Assembly: GCA_016927425.1 (NCBI GenBank) | Contig: JAFGMR010000022.1 | Span: 1-56,779 of the forward strand | Length of the DNA: 56,779 nucleotides | Reading direction: 5' to 3' | From: Methanotrichaceae archaeon | GTDB lineage: Archaea; Halobacteriota; Methanosarcinia; Methanotrichales; Methanotrichaceae | Shown here: positions 17,901-26,860 of the stretch, in pieces | How positions within the stretch are numbered: the first letter of the stretch is position 1 | Layout: each line of letters begins with the position of its first letter | Notes under the pieces: generated by a model | What the model was told of the DNA's origin: nothing | The model's input: only the letters and a program-made list of their open reading frames with translations | The model's database searches: none | Position numbers and translations under genes: made by a program

Positions 17901-18645
17901 CATCAAGGCGGCTCGAAATATCCTCAGGGAGGCGGCCAAGGGAGACGGCCCATTCGATATCGCCTTTCTCGACGTGCATTTGCTAGATCTCGAAGGAGTT
18001 GGCATGGATGAGATGAGAGAGGCCTTCGCAAACTATGGGAGGACGCGCCTGATCATGACCTATCGCCTCGGAGAGCGAAAAGAAGATCGCGATCTGAGGA
18101 GGATGGGCTTCTCTGGCCAGCTATCCAAGCCCGTTCGCCAGGCGGATCTCCGCACCCTCCTAGAACAATCGATCGGCAAGGCAAAACGATCCAACAAAGC
18201 ACAAGCAGAGGTGTTCGTCGCAAGCCGGTCCGCGTCCAGCCATGCAAAGCGTCGCATACTCCTTGTCGAGGATAACTCCATCAACCAAAAGGTAGCGCAG
18301 GCGATGCTCAAAAGGCTGGGATACGACGCAGATCTCGCAGCAAATGGCAAAGAGGCGATCGATGCCCTTCGGAGAGTTCCTTACGACCTGGTGCTGATGG
18401 ACTGCCAGATGCCGGAGATGGACGGATTCGAGGCCGCCATCTCCATCCGTCATGGGGATTCCGGAGCGCTGAATCCGCATATCCCAATAATCGCCATGAC
18501 CGCCAACACCATGAAGGGGGACCGCGAGAGGTGTATCGAGGCCCAGATGGACGACTATCTGGCAAAACCGGTCCAATCCGGAGACCTGGAGAGGATGCTC
18601 GATAGGTGGTTGGAGACGACGAAAGGCGACGATCTCCAGCGATGA
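14974..18645 (+). CDS. Large multi-PAS hybrid histidine kinase
   Basis: A 1223-residue cytosolic sensor kinase with no membrane segments. Five PAS domains lie at about 45-160, 168-280, 290-430, 435-550 and 560-690. HisKA follows with the phosphorylated His712 in NMSHDIRTPMNG, then HATPase_c (about 815-935, N-box GGNAVKFTEHG, G-boxes DTGIGI and GTGLGL). Two receiver domains close the protein, with phospho-acceptors Asp1000 (AFLDVHL) and Asp1143 (LMDCQMPEMDG). The first receiver has VVDYN where the second acid of the usual DD pair would be, so it is probably impaired. PAS4 carries extra cysteines (EPCPGCTASKAC) that could bind metal or sense redox. No DNA-binding partner is adjacent. A GTG at 14974 is used; an ATG at 14983 is possible. 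Confidence 0.88.
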   Translation: MTEMGKEREPNDLGSLRTYSVKESFPGRSRETKPDRQLAEGFDGYASLFDHAPLSYFALNSDAMIEEANHMGEALLGVDRQGLIGSDFKTFVSPECVRRWDDHLKCSFREEGRQECDLILRKGDGSTICAHLESTRGPGSGLVLSIVREISEREKAERALRRENALLQALAESSIDGILIVDDRGEKVLINQRLIDMMKVPQPIIDERDDGSLLQHVASKTKHPDEFLDKVMRLNANREEKSRDEIELEDGTILDRFSSPVIDDLGEYLGRIWTLRDITDRERAEEALRDSERRLADIIDFLPDATFAVDLDGNVIIWNRAMENITAVPKEEILGKGGSIYAQPLYGTICPTLVDHLLDGRFETVTGYDTLRRAGAQLIAEGFVPMLHKGKGAYIWGVASPLYDRSGSIVGAIESIRDITERKGAEKALRDSEQEKAAILGGLRHVAVEYVDEAMRIIWVNDAVQMHMQLPMDELKGKRCFEVIFGIEEPCPGCTASKACKTGRSQEGEVETPDGKVWLSHASPIKDAEGKINGAVNVALNISDRRRAEKALKESEANLLRAEQVARFGNWEFDMATGMVHASLGARRIYGVGDEELSIKDAQSIPIPECRPMMDEALLALIKEGRPYDIEFKILRPCDGQFLDIHSMAEWDPLRKAVFGVIHDITDRKRTEEELRRANKELERAITHANEMAGIAERANAAKSQFLANMSHDIRTPMNGVIGMAGLLLDTDLNPVQREFAEVVRISGETLLALIDDILDFSKIEARKMDLEKLDFDLRAALEEASEMLATSAHEKGLELVCQIDPRVPTLLRGDQRRLRRVIGNLGGNAVKFTEHGEVVIHAGLVYEDEGSVKLCFSIKDTGIGIPAERQDVLFTPFSQVDGSTTRKFGGTGLGLAISKELAELMGGEIGVESVCGAGSNFWFTATFEKQPRDLVQDEELLGDVDVLVVDYNEAARRSITEVLRSWGCRYEEASSIKAARNILREAAKGDGPFDIAFLDVHLLDLEGVGMDEMREAFANYGRTRLIMTYRLGERKEDRDLRRMGFSGQLSKPVRQADLRTLLEQSIGKAKRSNKAQAEVFVASRSASSHAKRRILLVEDNSINQKVAQAMLKRLGYDADLAANGKEAIDALRRVPYDLVLMDCQMPEMDGFEAAISIRHGDSGALNPHIPIIAMTANTMKGDRERCIEAQMDDYLAKPVQSGDLERMLDRWLETTKGDDLQR

Positions 18646-18818
18646 GGGTTAGTGCGACGGCCCCCCCCTTATTCGAGATGGAGCTAGTCGTCAGACAGGT
18701 GCCGCGAAGATCGCGGCGTTCTAATTCAAGCGGCCGACCCCCTTATCCAAAATGACTTAATCATCACATTAACATATCATCAGGACATGGAAACTCTGCG
18801 ATAAGGGGATCTCGATCT

Positions 18819-19502
18819 ATGAACTGCATGGGGATGGCAATGGCGTTGCTCCTTCTGATCGGCGCCGCGGCAGAGGATGGCGAAAAGGCCGGAGGACAGA
18901 TCGCCTTCGAGGGCATGAACTGGACGGTGATCGACGATCCCTCCCCCTCCGAGCCCTCCATGTGGGTTGTTGAGAACGGAGCTCTCATGCAGCTCTCCAA
19001 CATCTACCGCAAGGAGAGGGAGTTCGAGTACTGGCAGGGCACCCATATCGTTGCCGGCTCGCCGACCTGGGGAGACTATGAGCTCTCCTTCAAGATCAAC
19101 AGCAGCGACGACGACGGCATAGGGGCCATCGTGCGCTATCGAGATGCGGACGATTATTATAGGTACATCATGGTCCAGGATAGCGGAAACGGTGGGCCGT
19201 TCCGACGCCTGGAGAGGCTATTCCTCGGCGAGAGGATGGTTCTCGCAGAGGACGGCCAAGGGTACATCCCCGGTCAGACCTACGATATCCGGTTCAAGGC
19301 CCAAGGAGAGGTGATGGAGGTCTGGTTGGACGGGGAGAAGATGCTCACCGCAAGCGACGATTCCATTCCCACGGGGATGGCTGGCTTTCTCTGCTATGCA
19401 AGCGCTCCTGTTGCCATATGGAATGTGAGCATTATCGATCCCATGGGCAACGTCCTAGGCGGGAGGGCAGCCGAGGAGGCCCTCGAGTCCGAGGACGCCT
19501 AG
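18819..19502 (+). CDS. Secreted protein with DUF1080/concanavalin-like fold
   Basis: A 227-residue protein with a short signal peptide (about residues 3-18). A beta-rich domain follows whose pattern (GSPTWGDYELSFKINSSDDDGIGAIVRYRDADDYYRYIM, quoted here only as spaced landmarks GSPTWGDYELSF and IGAIVRYRD) matches the LamG/3-keto-disaccharide-hydrolase-like concanavalin fold. Such modules bind or cleave glycans, and in methanogens they are often just surface domains. No catalytic residues can be assigned. The ATG follows AAGGGGATC. It stands alone between the kinase and a repeat region. Confidence 0.6.
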   Translation: MNCMGMAMALLLLIGAAAEDGEKAGGQIAFEGMNWTVIDDPSPSEPSMWVVENGALMQLSNIYRKEREFEYWQGTHIVAGSPTWGDYELSFKINSSDDDGIGAIVRYRDADDYYRYIMVQDSGNGGPFRRLERLFLGERMVLAEDGQGYIPGQTYDIRFKAQGEVMEVWLDGEKMLTASDDSIPTGMAGFLCYASAPVAIWNVSIIDPMGNVLGGRAAEEALESEDA

Positions 19503-19521
19503 AACCTTACCCCCCACGAGT

Positions 19522-19760
19522 TTAGGCACATGGGACCGTAGCATAGCGATCTGTTGTATCTCATCAGGAATATAGGCTATTTAGCGATTAACCAGCATCA
19601 TTCGTCCCAGTTGTCCATCCATGTGCATAACCCCGCCCATTTAGATGTATAGAGCCTATGCATATCGATTTGTTGTACATACTAAGACACAAAGCCCATT
19701 TACGGCAATCAACATCATTCGCTCCTTGTCCTCACTTGTGCCTAATCAATTGGGAACTCA
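19522..19760. repeat. Degenerate tandem duplication, about 118 bases per unit
   Basis: Two adjacent units align along their length with gaps. Landmarks are GCATAGCGATCTGTTGTA (19541) versus GCATATCGATTTGTTGTA (19660), and CATCATTCG (19596) versus CATCATTCG (19713), an offset of 117-119 bases. Identity is about two thirds by eye. The units lie in the gap between the lectin-fold gene and the convergent TerC-like gene and have no long open frame. They may be decayed duplicates or a pair of small RNAs. Confidence 0.6.
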
Positions 19761-19789
19761 GGCTAGAACCGGACGAGGCTCCAGTTCCA

Positions 19790-20719
19790 CTAGCAACGCG
19801 ATTTCATGGCCTTGGCAGTGGACCGGGAGCGCTGCAGGAAGTATGCGATAACGACGATCGTCACTATCGGCGAGAGCCAGCTTGGCACATGGGCGCCGAA
19901 GCTGTCGAGGATCATTATCGTTCCGAGAAAGAGGATGGAGTACATAGCCCCGTTCTTAAGATATCGATATCTCTTTATCCGCTCGATATTTCCGACAGTC
20001 ATCTCTCTCACGACAATTGCCCCGAGCCCGTTTCCGATAAGTATGAGAGGAACCGATAAGGTGAAGGCAAATGCGCCCAACACACCATCTATGGAGAACG
20101 TCGCGTCGATCACCTCGAGATAGAGTATCTTGCTGATATCGGTCATATCGCCGCTCATCAGCCTCTTTTCGTTCTCCTCTGCGTTTCGTTTGAATCCATG
20201 GGTAATGAAGAAGGCCGTTGATCCGGAAACGGCCCCCATAGCCATGAGGGGATCCCTCTTCAGGGCCATCCATACCAAGGCTGTGAGGAGTATGGAAACG
20301 ACTGCGTAGAACCACACCCCCTGAGAGCTTATGAACGACTCCACCCTCAGGCCGAAGGACTTGGGCTCGAGGAAGAGCCAATGGAAGAAGAGGAATATCA
20401 GGAACGTCCCACCCCCTATTAGGAGCACGGGAGAGGAGGACTCTATCGCCTCTATTACCGCAGGGTCGCTACTGAAGGTGCTAGTTAACGCCTGGACAGG
20501 GCCCAAAGACGACATTGTCATCCAGACGATCAGCCATGGAAGCACCCCCCTCACCACGAAGACCGCGAAGAACATGCCCCAGAGGAGGAACCATCTCTGG
20601 GCCTTCGGCTGCATCGTGGAGAGTACCTCGGCGTTTATGATGGCGTTGTCTATGCTGTTTATGCTCTCGAAGAGGCATAGGCCGATCACGATCAATACCA
20701 TCGAAGCAATGTCCATCAT
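19790..20719 (-). CDS. TerC/DUF475-family membrane protein
   Basis: A 309-residue membrane protein with eight or more helices. It has the family's acidic intramembrane signatures: FESINSIDNAIINAEVL near the N-terminus and EVIDATFSIDGVLGAFAF in the second half (ExxxSxDN and ExxDxxFSxD patterns). These match the DUF475/TerC group, implicated in tellurium resistance and metal (manganese or calcium) export at the membrane. Cytoplasmic loops contain basic stretches (KRNAEENEKR). The gene is preceded on the same strand by the HEAT gene at about 110 bases. Metal transport is the best guess, substrate unknown. Confidence 0.82.
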   Translation of the reverse strand: MMDIASMVLIVIGLCLFESINSIDNAIINAEVLSTMQPKAQRWFLLWGMFFAVFVVRGVLPWLIVWMTMSSLGPVQALTSTFSSDPAVIEAIESSSPVLLIGGGTFLIFLFFHWLFLEPKSFGLRVESFISSQGVWFYAVVSILLTALVWMALKRDPLMAMGAVSGSTAFFITHGFKRNAEENEKRLMSGDMTDISKILYLEVIDATFSIDGVLGAFAFTLSVPLILIGNGLGAIVVREMTVGNIERIKRYRYLKNGAMYSILFLGTIMILDSFGAHVPSWLSPIVTIVVIAYFLQRSRSTAKAMKSRC

Positions 20720-20828
20720 ATCGCAGGCCCGCCACCAGGTGTTCTATTCGATTATCGGCATTACTAGACAACCCCTAGCTGAGGCAGAACATAGGGCCCA
20801 GCCAGCAAGGGAAGGGGGGCGCTCGAGG

Positions 20829-21341
20829 CTACTGGCCGCCTTCCTTTGACTGGTCGGGATCTGCCTTCTTCGGCTTGATGACTCCCATAGCCATGAGGGA
20901 GGCCCTGGCCTGGATGCGCACGATAGTGCTTTCGTCCTTTGCAGCCTCCTGGAGATGCTCGACGACCCCCGGCGACTTCAACTCCCCCAGTATCCAGGCG
21001 GCAGAGGCGCGGATATCCTCGTTGGCAGCCTTCAAGGCCTCGATCATCCGCCCCTCAACTTCCGCCCCACGCTCGGAGAGCTTGACCATGGCGTTCGTCC
21101 GGACGAGCTCCTCCGGGTCCTTGAGGGCCCCTATCATGGCCTCGACCGCCTCCTGGCCCCCCCTTTTCGCGAGGAGCATCACCGCGTTCGATCTTGCAAG
21201 GACGCTCTCGTTCTTAGTCACAGCCTCGATAAGCCGATCGGTCGACCAGCTATCGTCCGGAAGCGTCTCAGGAACCTCGTTCTCGTCTATCATGAAGAGG
21301 GGGCCGTGCCCCTCCCCCGCCACATTATTCTCTTCGGCCAT
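20829..21341 (-). CDS. HEAT-repeat protein
   Basis: A 170-residue soluble protein made largely of HEAT/PBS-lyase-like repeats of about 31 residues between residues 30 and 155 (LARSNAVMLLAKRG, VRTNAMVKLSERG, IRASAAWILGELKSP, VRIQARASLMAMG). Such repeats form a curved protein-binding surface, and no catalytic motif is present. It follows iorB by 17 bases on the same strand, so it is probably cotranscribed with the indolepyruvate oxidoreductase genes, though any partner is unknown. The start ATG is preceded by TTGGAG. Confidence 0.78.
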   Translation of the reverse strand: MAEENNVAGEGHGPLFMIDENEVPETLPDDSWSTDRLIEAVTKNESVLARSNAVMLLAKRGGQEAVEAMIGALKDPEELVRTNAMVKLSERGAEVEGRMIEALKAANEDIRASAAWILGELKSPGVVEHLQEAAKDESTIVRIQARASLMAMGVIKPKKADPDQSKEGGQ

Positions 21342-21358
21342 GGAAAGCGCTCTCCAAT

Positions 21359-21937
21359 CTATTGTACTTCAGCCTTTCCTAGGCGGAATGCTGTGAGGTT
21401 GACATCCAAGTACTTTGGCGGGACAACCTCTTTTAGGGCATCGAGGAGCAGATCCTCCGGGAGGGGCAGGTAGCGCGAGAGGGCTCCGAGCATGACCACG
21501 TTCATTGCCTGGGGAGTTCCCGCCTGAAGAGCAAGCGCGGTTGCATTCATGCTCCAAACATTGCCGACCCGCCTAAGTGGCGCAAGAAGCGACTCGATAT
21601 CCGGGTATGCGCAGGCACCTGTCGTCACCGTTATCGGGTGGACAGGGGCAGTGTTTACGATTGCGACGCCTCCCGGCGAGAGGAAGTGGCCGAACCTCAA
21701 GGCCTCGGCCGGCTCCAGCGCCAGGAGGACGTTTGCCCCCCCCTCTGCGATCATGGGGCTCAACTTGGATCCGATGCGCGTGTGGTTTATGACGCTTCCA
21801 CCCCTCTGAGCCATGCCGTGGGTCTCCGCGCCTCGGACAGGCACTCCGGCCATCGCCGCCGCCCGGCCGAGTACCTCGGAGATGAGGATTACGCCCTGGC
21901 CGCCAACGCCCACGATTGTAACGTCGATTGGCGTCAT
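21359..21937 (-). CDS. iorB: Indolepyruvate ferredoxin oxidoreductase, beta subunit
   Basis: A 192-residue subunit of the ketoacid:ferredoxin oxidoreductase family, gamma-like domain: [21 protein letters not shown], then [19 protein letters not shown] and [13 protein letters not shown]. It works with IorA to convert aryl-pyruvates and CoA to aryl-acetyl-CoA, CO2 and reduced ferredoxin, or the reverse for aromatic amino acid synthesis from aryl acids. Its ATG overlaps the iorA stop (ATGA), which indicates translational coupling. Length matches family members (about 190-200). Confidence 0.9.
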   Translation of the reverse strand: MTPIDVTIVGVGGQGVILISEVLGRAAAMAGVPVRGAETHGMAQRGGSVINHTRIGSKLSPMIAEGGANVLLALEPAEALRFGHFLSPGGVAIVNTAPVHPITVTTGACAYPDIESLLAPLRRVGNVWSMNATALALQAGTPQAMNVVMLGALSRYLPLPEDLLLDALKEVVPPKYLDVNLTAFRLGKAEVQ

Positions 21938-23718
21938 TTCGCCACCTCCATCGCATTGCTTGGGCAGATCTCCGCGCATACACCGCAGCCCGTGCATAGA
22001 GCATTGATCCGTGCCCGTTCCCCGTCGAACTCGATTGCCGGGCAGCCGAACTCCAGGCAGACCTTGCACCCCGCGCACTCATCGGTCACCCTGAAGGGCA
22101 AACGCCGCTTGCCCCCACGCCTTGCTCCGATGACGCACGCCTCCTTGGCGATGACAACCGAGAGGCCAGGATGATCCCGGGCTCGACGAAAGACCTCGAT
22201 CGTCTCGCCGAGGTTGTATGGACGTGCCGTCTCTACTGACCCCGCGCCGAGCGCCAGGCATAGCACCTCGAGATCGACCGCCGCCGTTGTATCCCCTGAA
22301 GCCGTATACCCGGTCCCGGGATGGGGCTGGTGGCCGGTCATGGCGGTCGTCGAGTTATCCATTATGGTTACAGTGATATTGGCCTTGTTATAGGCAGCAT
22401 TGAGAAGCCCGGCGATCCCCGAGTGAAGAAATGTGGAGTCGCCTAAGCTGCAGCATATGGGCAGCTCCTCGCCCCCGAAGCGAATCCCGGTTCCAACGGT
22501 GATGCTCGCCCCCATGCAGAGGCATGTATCGACGGTTCCCATGCCCACCCCCATCGTATAGCACCCAATGTCGCTAGGGTAGATAGCCCCCTTGCCAAAT
22601 GCCTTTCGCATGGCGTAATAGGTCGCCCGATGGCTGCATCCTGGACAGAGGGCCGGAGGTCGCGGCGGAACTATGCTCGCCTCTTCCAGACGAGGGAGAT
22701 CCCTCATTGGAAGACCGGCAATAGTTGCGATGGAGTTCCTAGCTATGAAGAGACCAAGCTCCCCCTCTCTAGGAATATGGCCGCTTCCCTTGCCGAGCAT
22801 CCTAAGATCGGGATTGTGGAGTCGGGCGAGCCTTTCCACCTCCTCCTCCAAGACGGGCTCGAGCTCCTCTACGACCATCAAAGTAGAGACGTGCTCCACC
22901 AACCTCGTCATCAGCTCGATAGGCGGAGGATATGTCCCAATGCGCAATATCGAGAGATCGAGGCCCAGATCCATCGCCGCCTCCTCTGCGTAGAGACCGG
23001 CGATCCCTCCAGCCAGGATCCCCATATCGCCCCGCAGCTCAAGCCGGTTCCATGGCATTCCCTCGAGCTCGCGCCGGATGGCATCCTGCCTTTCAAGGAG
23101 CTCGTGGTGAAGGGGGCGGGCGTGTATTGGAAGGGCTACGCGTCTCGATGGGTCCTTTCGAAAGCCCTTCGGCTCGAAGCGCTTAGGGATCTCCCCCAAT
23201 GCGACATCGGCGCGAGCGTGGGATACCCTAGTCGTCGGACGGAGCATAACCGGCGTGTTCAGCCGCTCGGAGAGGTCAAACGCATACGCGGTCATATCCT
23301 TCGCCTCCTGGGGATCGGCTGGGTCGAGGCAGGGGATGCCTGCGAACTGGGCGTACCTCCGCGAGTCCTGCTCGTTCTGAGACGAGTGGCAGAAGGGATC
23401 GTCTGCTGAGACGATCAATAGCCCTCCATCGACGCCAAGATAGGCGAGGGTCATCAAGGGATCGGCTGCAACGTTCAGTCCAACGTGTTTCATGGTGGCA
23501 ACCGACCTCGTCCCCGCCCAGGATGACCCTATGGCCACCTCCAGGGCCACCTTCTCGTTTACCGACCACTCCACATGCAGCCCATGCTCGCCAGCGATTG
23601 GCCCCAGGGTATCGATGATCTCCGAGGAGGGCGTGCCAGGATAGCCGGCAACAAGGCCCGCCCCCCCCTCCAAGATCCCCCGCACTATCGCCACATTTCC
23701 CAGCAAATATTCCCTCAT
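21934..23718 (-). CDS. iorA: Indolepyruvate ferredoxin oxidoreductase, alpha subunit
   Basis: A 594-residue protein. The N-terminal pyrimidine-binding domain contains [14 protein letters not shown] and [16 protein letters not shown]. The central TPP-binding domain has [25 protein letters not shown] and [26 protein letters not shown] (landmark [10 protein letters not shown]) with the metal-binding NSTTAMTG. The C-terminus carries two 4Fe-4S motifs: [13 protein letters not shown] and [12 protein letters not shown]. It is a complete IorA by length and motif. It heads the iorA-iorB-HEAT operon. The 110-base gap to the divergent COG2108 gene presumably holds both promoters. Confidence 0.93.
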   Translation of the reverse strand: MREYLLGNVAIVRGILEGGAGLVAGYPGTPSSEIIDTLGPIAGEHGLHVEWSVNEKVALEVAIGSSWAGTRSVATMKHVGLNVAADPLMTLAYLGVDGGLLIVSADDPFCHSSQNEQDSRRYAQFAGIPCLDPADPQEAKDMTAYAFDLSERLNTPVMLRPTTRVSHARADVALGEIPKRFEPKGFRKDPSRRVALPIHARPLHHELLERQDAIRRELEGMPWNRLELRGDMGILAGGIAGLYAEEAAMDLGLDLSILRIGTYPPPIELMTRLVEHVSTLMVVEELEPVLEEEVERLARLHNPDLRMLGKGSGHIPREGELGLFIARNSIATIAGLPMRDLPRLEEASIVPPRPPALCPGCSHRATYYAMRKAFGKGAIYPSDIGCYTMGVGMGTVDTCLCMGASITVGTGIRFGGEELPICCSLGDSTFLHSGIAGLLNAAYNKANITVTIMDNSTTAMTGHQPHPGTGYTASGDTTAAVDLEVLCLALGAGSVETARPYNLGETIEVFRRARDHPGLSVVIAKEACVIGARRGGKRRLPFRVTDECAGCKVCLEFGCPAIEFDGERARINALCTGCGVCAEICPSNAMEVAK

Positions 23719-23828
23719 CAGCTTGACCTTCCTTTACGCGTCTCTTGCGCGCCCAAACGTCATTCCCTCTGATAACTGTTTTGTCGATGACGCATCGATT
23801 GCGGCGCATTGCGGCGACCGAATAAGGA

Positions 23829-24899
23829 ATGCCACGAAAAGGCTATTATGGGTGGACGGTTGTGAAATATGAACCTGTGAGCTGGACGTTCGAGAGACAT
23901 GGATCCTTCTACAACTACCTCCCCCGAGGTTGCCAGATTTGCCGCCTTGGAGCTTCGCTCGTCCTCTTCGTAACCGGCCTATGCGATCGGAGCTGCTCGT
24001 ACTGTCCCCTATCGCTTGAGCGGCGCGGTAGGGACAGCATCTTCGCGAACGAGCGAGCGGTCTTTAAGCGGTCCGATATCATCGACGAGGCAAGGATGAT
24101 CGATGCGCTGGGAACGGGGATCACGGGCGGCGAGCCCCTGCTGAAGCTCGACCTTGTCCTGGAGCTCGTCAGGCTGCTTAAAGGAGAGTTTGGATGCGAC
24201 CACCACATCCACCTCTACACAGGGACTATCCCCTCCCGCCCCGTCCTCAAAAAGCTCCACAATGCGGGGCTCGACGAGATTAGGATCCATCCCCCCGGCC
24301 CCGCAGGACTTGAGGAGGCCTTGAGGGATGCAATCCAGCTAGGGCTCGATGCGGGAGTGGAAATCCCGGCAATCGCCCCTGCAGGGAAAATCGTGGAAGC
24401 TGTGCGAAAGACCGGGGCCTTCCTCAACCTGAACGAGCTCGAGTTCTCCGAGACCAACTGGGAGGCATTGGAGGCTGCGAGTTTTCTCCCACATCCAAAC
24501 CATAGCGGGGCGATTGGCAGCAGGGAGCTTGCGAGAAGGGAGTTCACCATGGACGATGTATTGGTCCACTTCTGCTCCTCACGCTTCAAGGATGCCGTTC
24601 AACTGAGGGAGAGGTTCAAACGCCGAGCCCGAAAGGCTGCTAAGCCCTACGAAGAGGCAACGGAAGACGGGACATTGCTCAGAGGCGCAATCGAGGGAGG
24701 GATCGAGAAGGCCCTGGAGCTTTTGCGGGAGCTCGGCGTCCCCGAGGAGATGTTCACGGGAGCCGCCTGCCGCCTGGAGATCGCCCCATGGATAGCTGAG
24801 GAGCTAGCAGCCCAGCTCAAAGATCTGGGGGCTGCAACTTATATCGAGGAGGTATATCCGCTGGAGGAAAGGCCGGTGGTAGAGAGAATACCTTTATAA
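23829..24899 (+). CDS. Radical SAM protein, COG2108 type
   Basis: A 356-residue protein with the radical SAM motif CDRSCSYC (CxxxCxxC, about residues 57-64) preceded by a conserved CQIC pair. It continues with GTGITGGEPLLKLDL (the GGE motif contacting SAM) and IHLYTGTIPS. The overall look is that of the archaeal COG2108 group, distantly related to pyruvate-formate-lyase activating enzymes; no biochemical role is assigned to that group. The C-terminal 120 residues contain a CRLEIAPW segment and a helical region that may bind substrate. The next gene, a DUF2551 protein, starts 25 bases downstream. Confidence 0.8.
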   Translation: MPRKGYYGWTVVKYEPVSWTFERHGSFYNYLPRGCQICRLGASLVLFVTGLCDRSCSYCPLSLERRGRDSIFANERAVFKRSDIIDEARMIDALGTGITGGEPLLKLDLVLELVRLLKGEFGCDHHIHLYTGTIPSRPVLKKLHNAGLDEIRIHPPGPAGLEEALRDAIQLGLDAGVEIPAIAPAGKIVEAVRKTGAFLNLNELEFSETNWEALEAASFLPHPNHSGAIGSRELARREFTMDDVLVHFCSSRFKDAVQLRERFKRRARKAAKPYEEATEDGTLLRGAIEGGIEKALELLRELGVPEEMFTGAACRLEIAPWIAEELAAQLKDLGAATYIEEVYPLEERPVVERIPL

Positions 24900-24924
24900 C
24901 CCTTAGCCACAATCGGTTGGGGCG

Positions 24925-25233
24925 GTGAGCATGGAACGCGCTGAAGAAAGGATTCAAGAGAGGCTCAGGAACTACCTCAAGCGGGATGGCATCGGAATTC
25001 GCAAGGCGGTTTTGAGGCTATTCTTGAGCGACGAGTCCTACACCACGGAGGACGTCTTCACCTATCTGGAGAAGGCCGGCTTCGATGTGAGCTATCGAGG
25101 CGTATCTGCCATGGTGGGCCTGATGAACACGCGTCTGGGTATCCTGAGCATCGATGTCTCTGGGGATCATAATGTATATTCGCTCAAGAGCGATCACAAG
25201 GAGATAGTGCGTTCGGTTCTGGAGAATTATTGA
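24925..25233 (+). CDS. DUF2551-type winged-helix protein
   Basis: A 102-residue protein that looks like the methanogen-specific DUF2551 family. A helical N-terminus is followed by IRKAVLRLFLSDESYTTEDVFTYLEKAGFDVSYRGVSAMVGLMNTRLGIL (landmarks KAVLRLFL and YRGVSAMVGLMN) and a terminal wing strand DHNVYSLK. The fold is reminiscent of Fur/winged-helix regulators, but no metal ligands are visible. The start may be this GTG, about 29 bases from the TATA box CTTTATAA (24892-24899), or the ATG at 24931 with GGCGGTGA just before it. Probable DNA-binding protein; target unknown. Confidence 0.65.
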   Translation: MSMERAEERIQERLRNYLKRDGIGIRKAVLRLFLSDESYTTEDVFTYLEKAGFDVSYRGVSAMVGLMNTRLGILSIDVSGDHNVYSLKSDHKEIVRSVLENY

Positions 25234-25317
25234 GATCTACCTTCCGCTGAAGGATGAAAAGTGCCACTAAATATCCTCGTCACCACCCTCGGGCGAGGTT
25301 GGGCAGCCAATCCCAAC

Positions 25318-25329
25318 ACCTTTTTATCG
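25318..25329 (+). promoter_or_regulatory. TATA box, leaderless promoter of homocysteine operon
   Basis: ACCTTTTTATCG is centred about 28 bases upstream of the ATG at 25352, the spacing expected for a leaderless archaeal transcript. No Shine-Dalgarno sequence is visible before this ATG. Confidence 0.45.
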
Positions 25330-25351
25330 GAGCCCGCCATCTGAGCCATGG

Positions 25352-26860
25352 ATGGAAGAGAAGTCGCTAGTCGAAATCAACGAGCGCATACGGGACGGGA
25401 GCGTCAAGGTAGTTACCGCCGAGGAGATGCCCGACCTGGTCGACGAGCTGGGACCAGCAGGAGCGGTGCGAGAGGTGGATGTCGTGACCACCGGCACCTT
25501 CGGAGCGATGTGCTCCTCCGGGGTATTTCTGAACCTGGGCCATAGCGATCCTCCCATCAAGATATCCCGGGCCTACCTCAACCAGGTGGAAGCCTATGGC
25601 GGAATCGCTGCAGTGGACTTATTCCTGGGAGCCACGCAGCCCTCGCTGGACAGAGGGGCGGAGTATGGAGGCGCTCACGTCATCGAGGATTTGGTGGCGG
25701 GCAAACATATCGAGGTAGATGCAGAAGGGCCGGGAACTGACTGTTATCCTCGACTGGATCTGGAGACCAGCCTGAGGCTCGATGACTTCAACCAGGCTAC
25801 CATGGTGAATCCAAGGAACGCCTATCAGAATTACAACGCCGCCATCAACAGCTCTGAGCGCACTCTCCATACGTATATGGGGACGCTTTTGCCACGCAAC
25901 GGAAACGTCCATTACAGCGGGGCGGGGATTCTCAACCCCATCTGCAACGATCCCGAGTTCGAGTATATAGGAATGGGAACGAGGATATTCCTGGGAGGGG
26001 GCCAGGGCTACATCATCGGCTCTGGAACCCAGCACGATCCAAAGAGCGGCTTTTCCACCCTCATGGTTACAGGCGACCTCAAGGGGATGAGCCCCGACTA
26101 CCTGAGGGCGGCCACCTTCCACCGCTACGGCCCAACCCTTTACGTTGGAATTGGCGTTCCGATCCCCATGCTGAACGAGAGGATGGCAAGAAATGCCGCG
26201 ATAAGGGACGAGGATATCATAACCTCCATAGTGGACTACGGCGTTCCGCGAAGATCAAGGCCCCTCGTCAGGCAGGTGAGCTACAAGGAGCTCAAGTCCG
26301 GCCTGGTGGAGATAGATGGCAGGGATGTGAAGACATCCCCCCTCTCCAGCTACCACCATGCCCGAATGATCTCAAAGGCTCTGAAGGCCTCGATCGAGGC
26401 GGGAGAGTTCCCGCTCACGGCGCAGGCGGCGCCACTCCCGAGGATCGGATCATGCAGGCCGATGAAGCAGACCAAGGAGTACCCTATGGTATCCGATGTC
26501 ATGAGCCGGGATGTATTGACCGTGAGGGAGGATATGGGCATCGAGGCGGCGGCCAAGGCCATCGTCAAGGGGAGCTTCGACCACCTTCCGATCGTGAACG
26601 ATAGGGGCAGGCTGATCGGGATAGTAACCTCATGGGACATATCCAAGGCGGTGGCAATGGGGGGGATAGCCAAAGTCTCCGAGATCATGTCCAAGCACGT
26701 CTACTCCGCGAGGCTGGATGAGCCGATCGAGCTTGCCGCACGAACTCTGGACACTCACAGCATCTCCGCCTTGCCTGTCGTGGATAAGGAGTGCCAGGTG
26801 ATCGGCATGATCACGAGCAATCATCTCTCCAGGCTCTTCGCCAGGAGGCGATCACATTGA
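25352..26860 (+). CDS. Homocysteine biosynthesis protein, DUF39 plus CBS domains (MA1821-like)
   Basis: A 502-residue protein. Residues about 1-370 form the DUF39 domain (GTFGAMCSSGVFLNLGHSDPPIK; landmarks TFGAMCSSG, HYSGAGILNPICNDP, FLGGGQGYIIGSGTQHDP). Residues about 380-500 are a CBS pair (VSDVMSRDVLTVREDMG, DHLPIVNDRGRLIGIVTSWD, ISALPVVDKECQVIGMIT). The Methanosarcina acetivorans counterpart MA1821, together with MA1822, is needed to make homocysteine from aspartate semialdehyde and sulfide. Two cysteines (the CSS and ICND sites) are candidates for sulfur transfer. The stop overlaps the start of the next gene, which is the MA1822-like partner, so the pair is translationally coupled. CBS domains suggest allosteric control by an adenosyl ligand. 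Confidence 0.9.
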   Translation: MEEKSLVEINERIRDGSVKVVTAEEMPDLVDELGPAGAVREVDVVTTGTFGAMCSSGVFLNLGHSDPPIKISRAYLNQVEAYGGIAAVDLFLGATQPSLDRGAEYGGAHVIEDLVAGKHIEVDAEGPGTDCYPRLDLETSLRLDDFNQATMVNPRNAYQNYNAAINSSERTLHTYMGTLLPRNGNVHYSGAGILNPICNDPEFEYIGMGTRIFLGGGQGYIIGSGTQHDPKSGFSTLMVTGDLKGMSPDYLRAATFHRYGPTLYVGIGVPIPMLNERMARNAAIRDEDIITSIVDYGVPRRSRPLVRQVSYKELKSGLVEIDGRDVKTSPLSSYHHARMISKALKASIEAGEFPLTAQAAPLPRIGSCRPMKQTKEYPMVSDVMSRDVLTVREDMGIEAAAKAIVKGSFDHLPIVNDRGRLIGIVTSWDISKAVAMGGIAKVSEIMSKHVYSARLDEPIELAARTLDTHSISALPVVDKECQVIGMITSNHLSRLFARRRSH

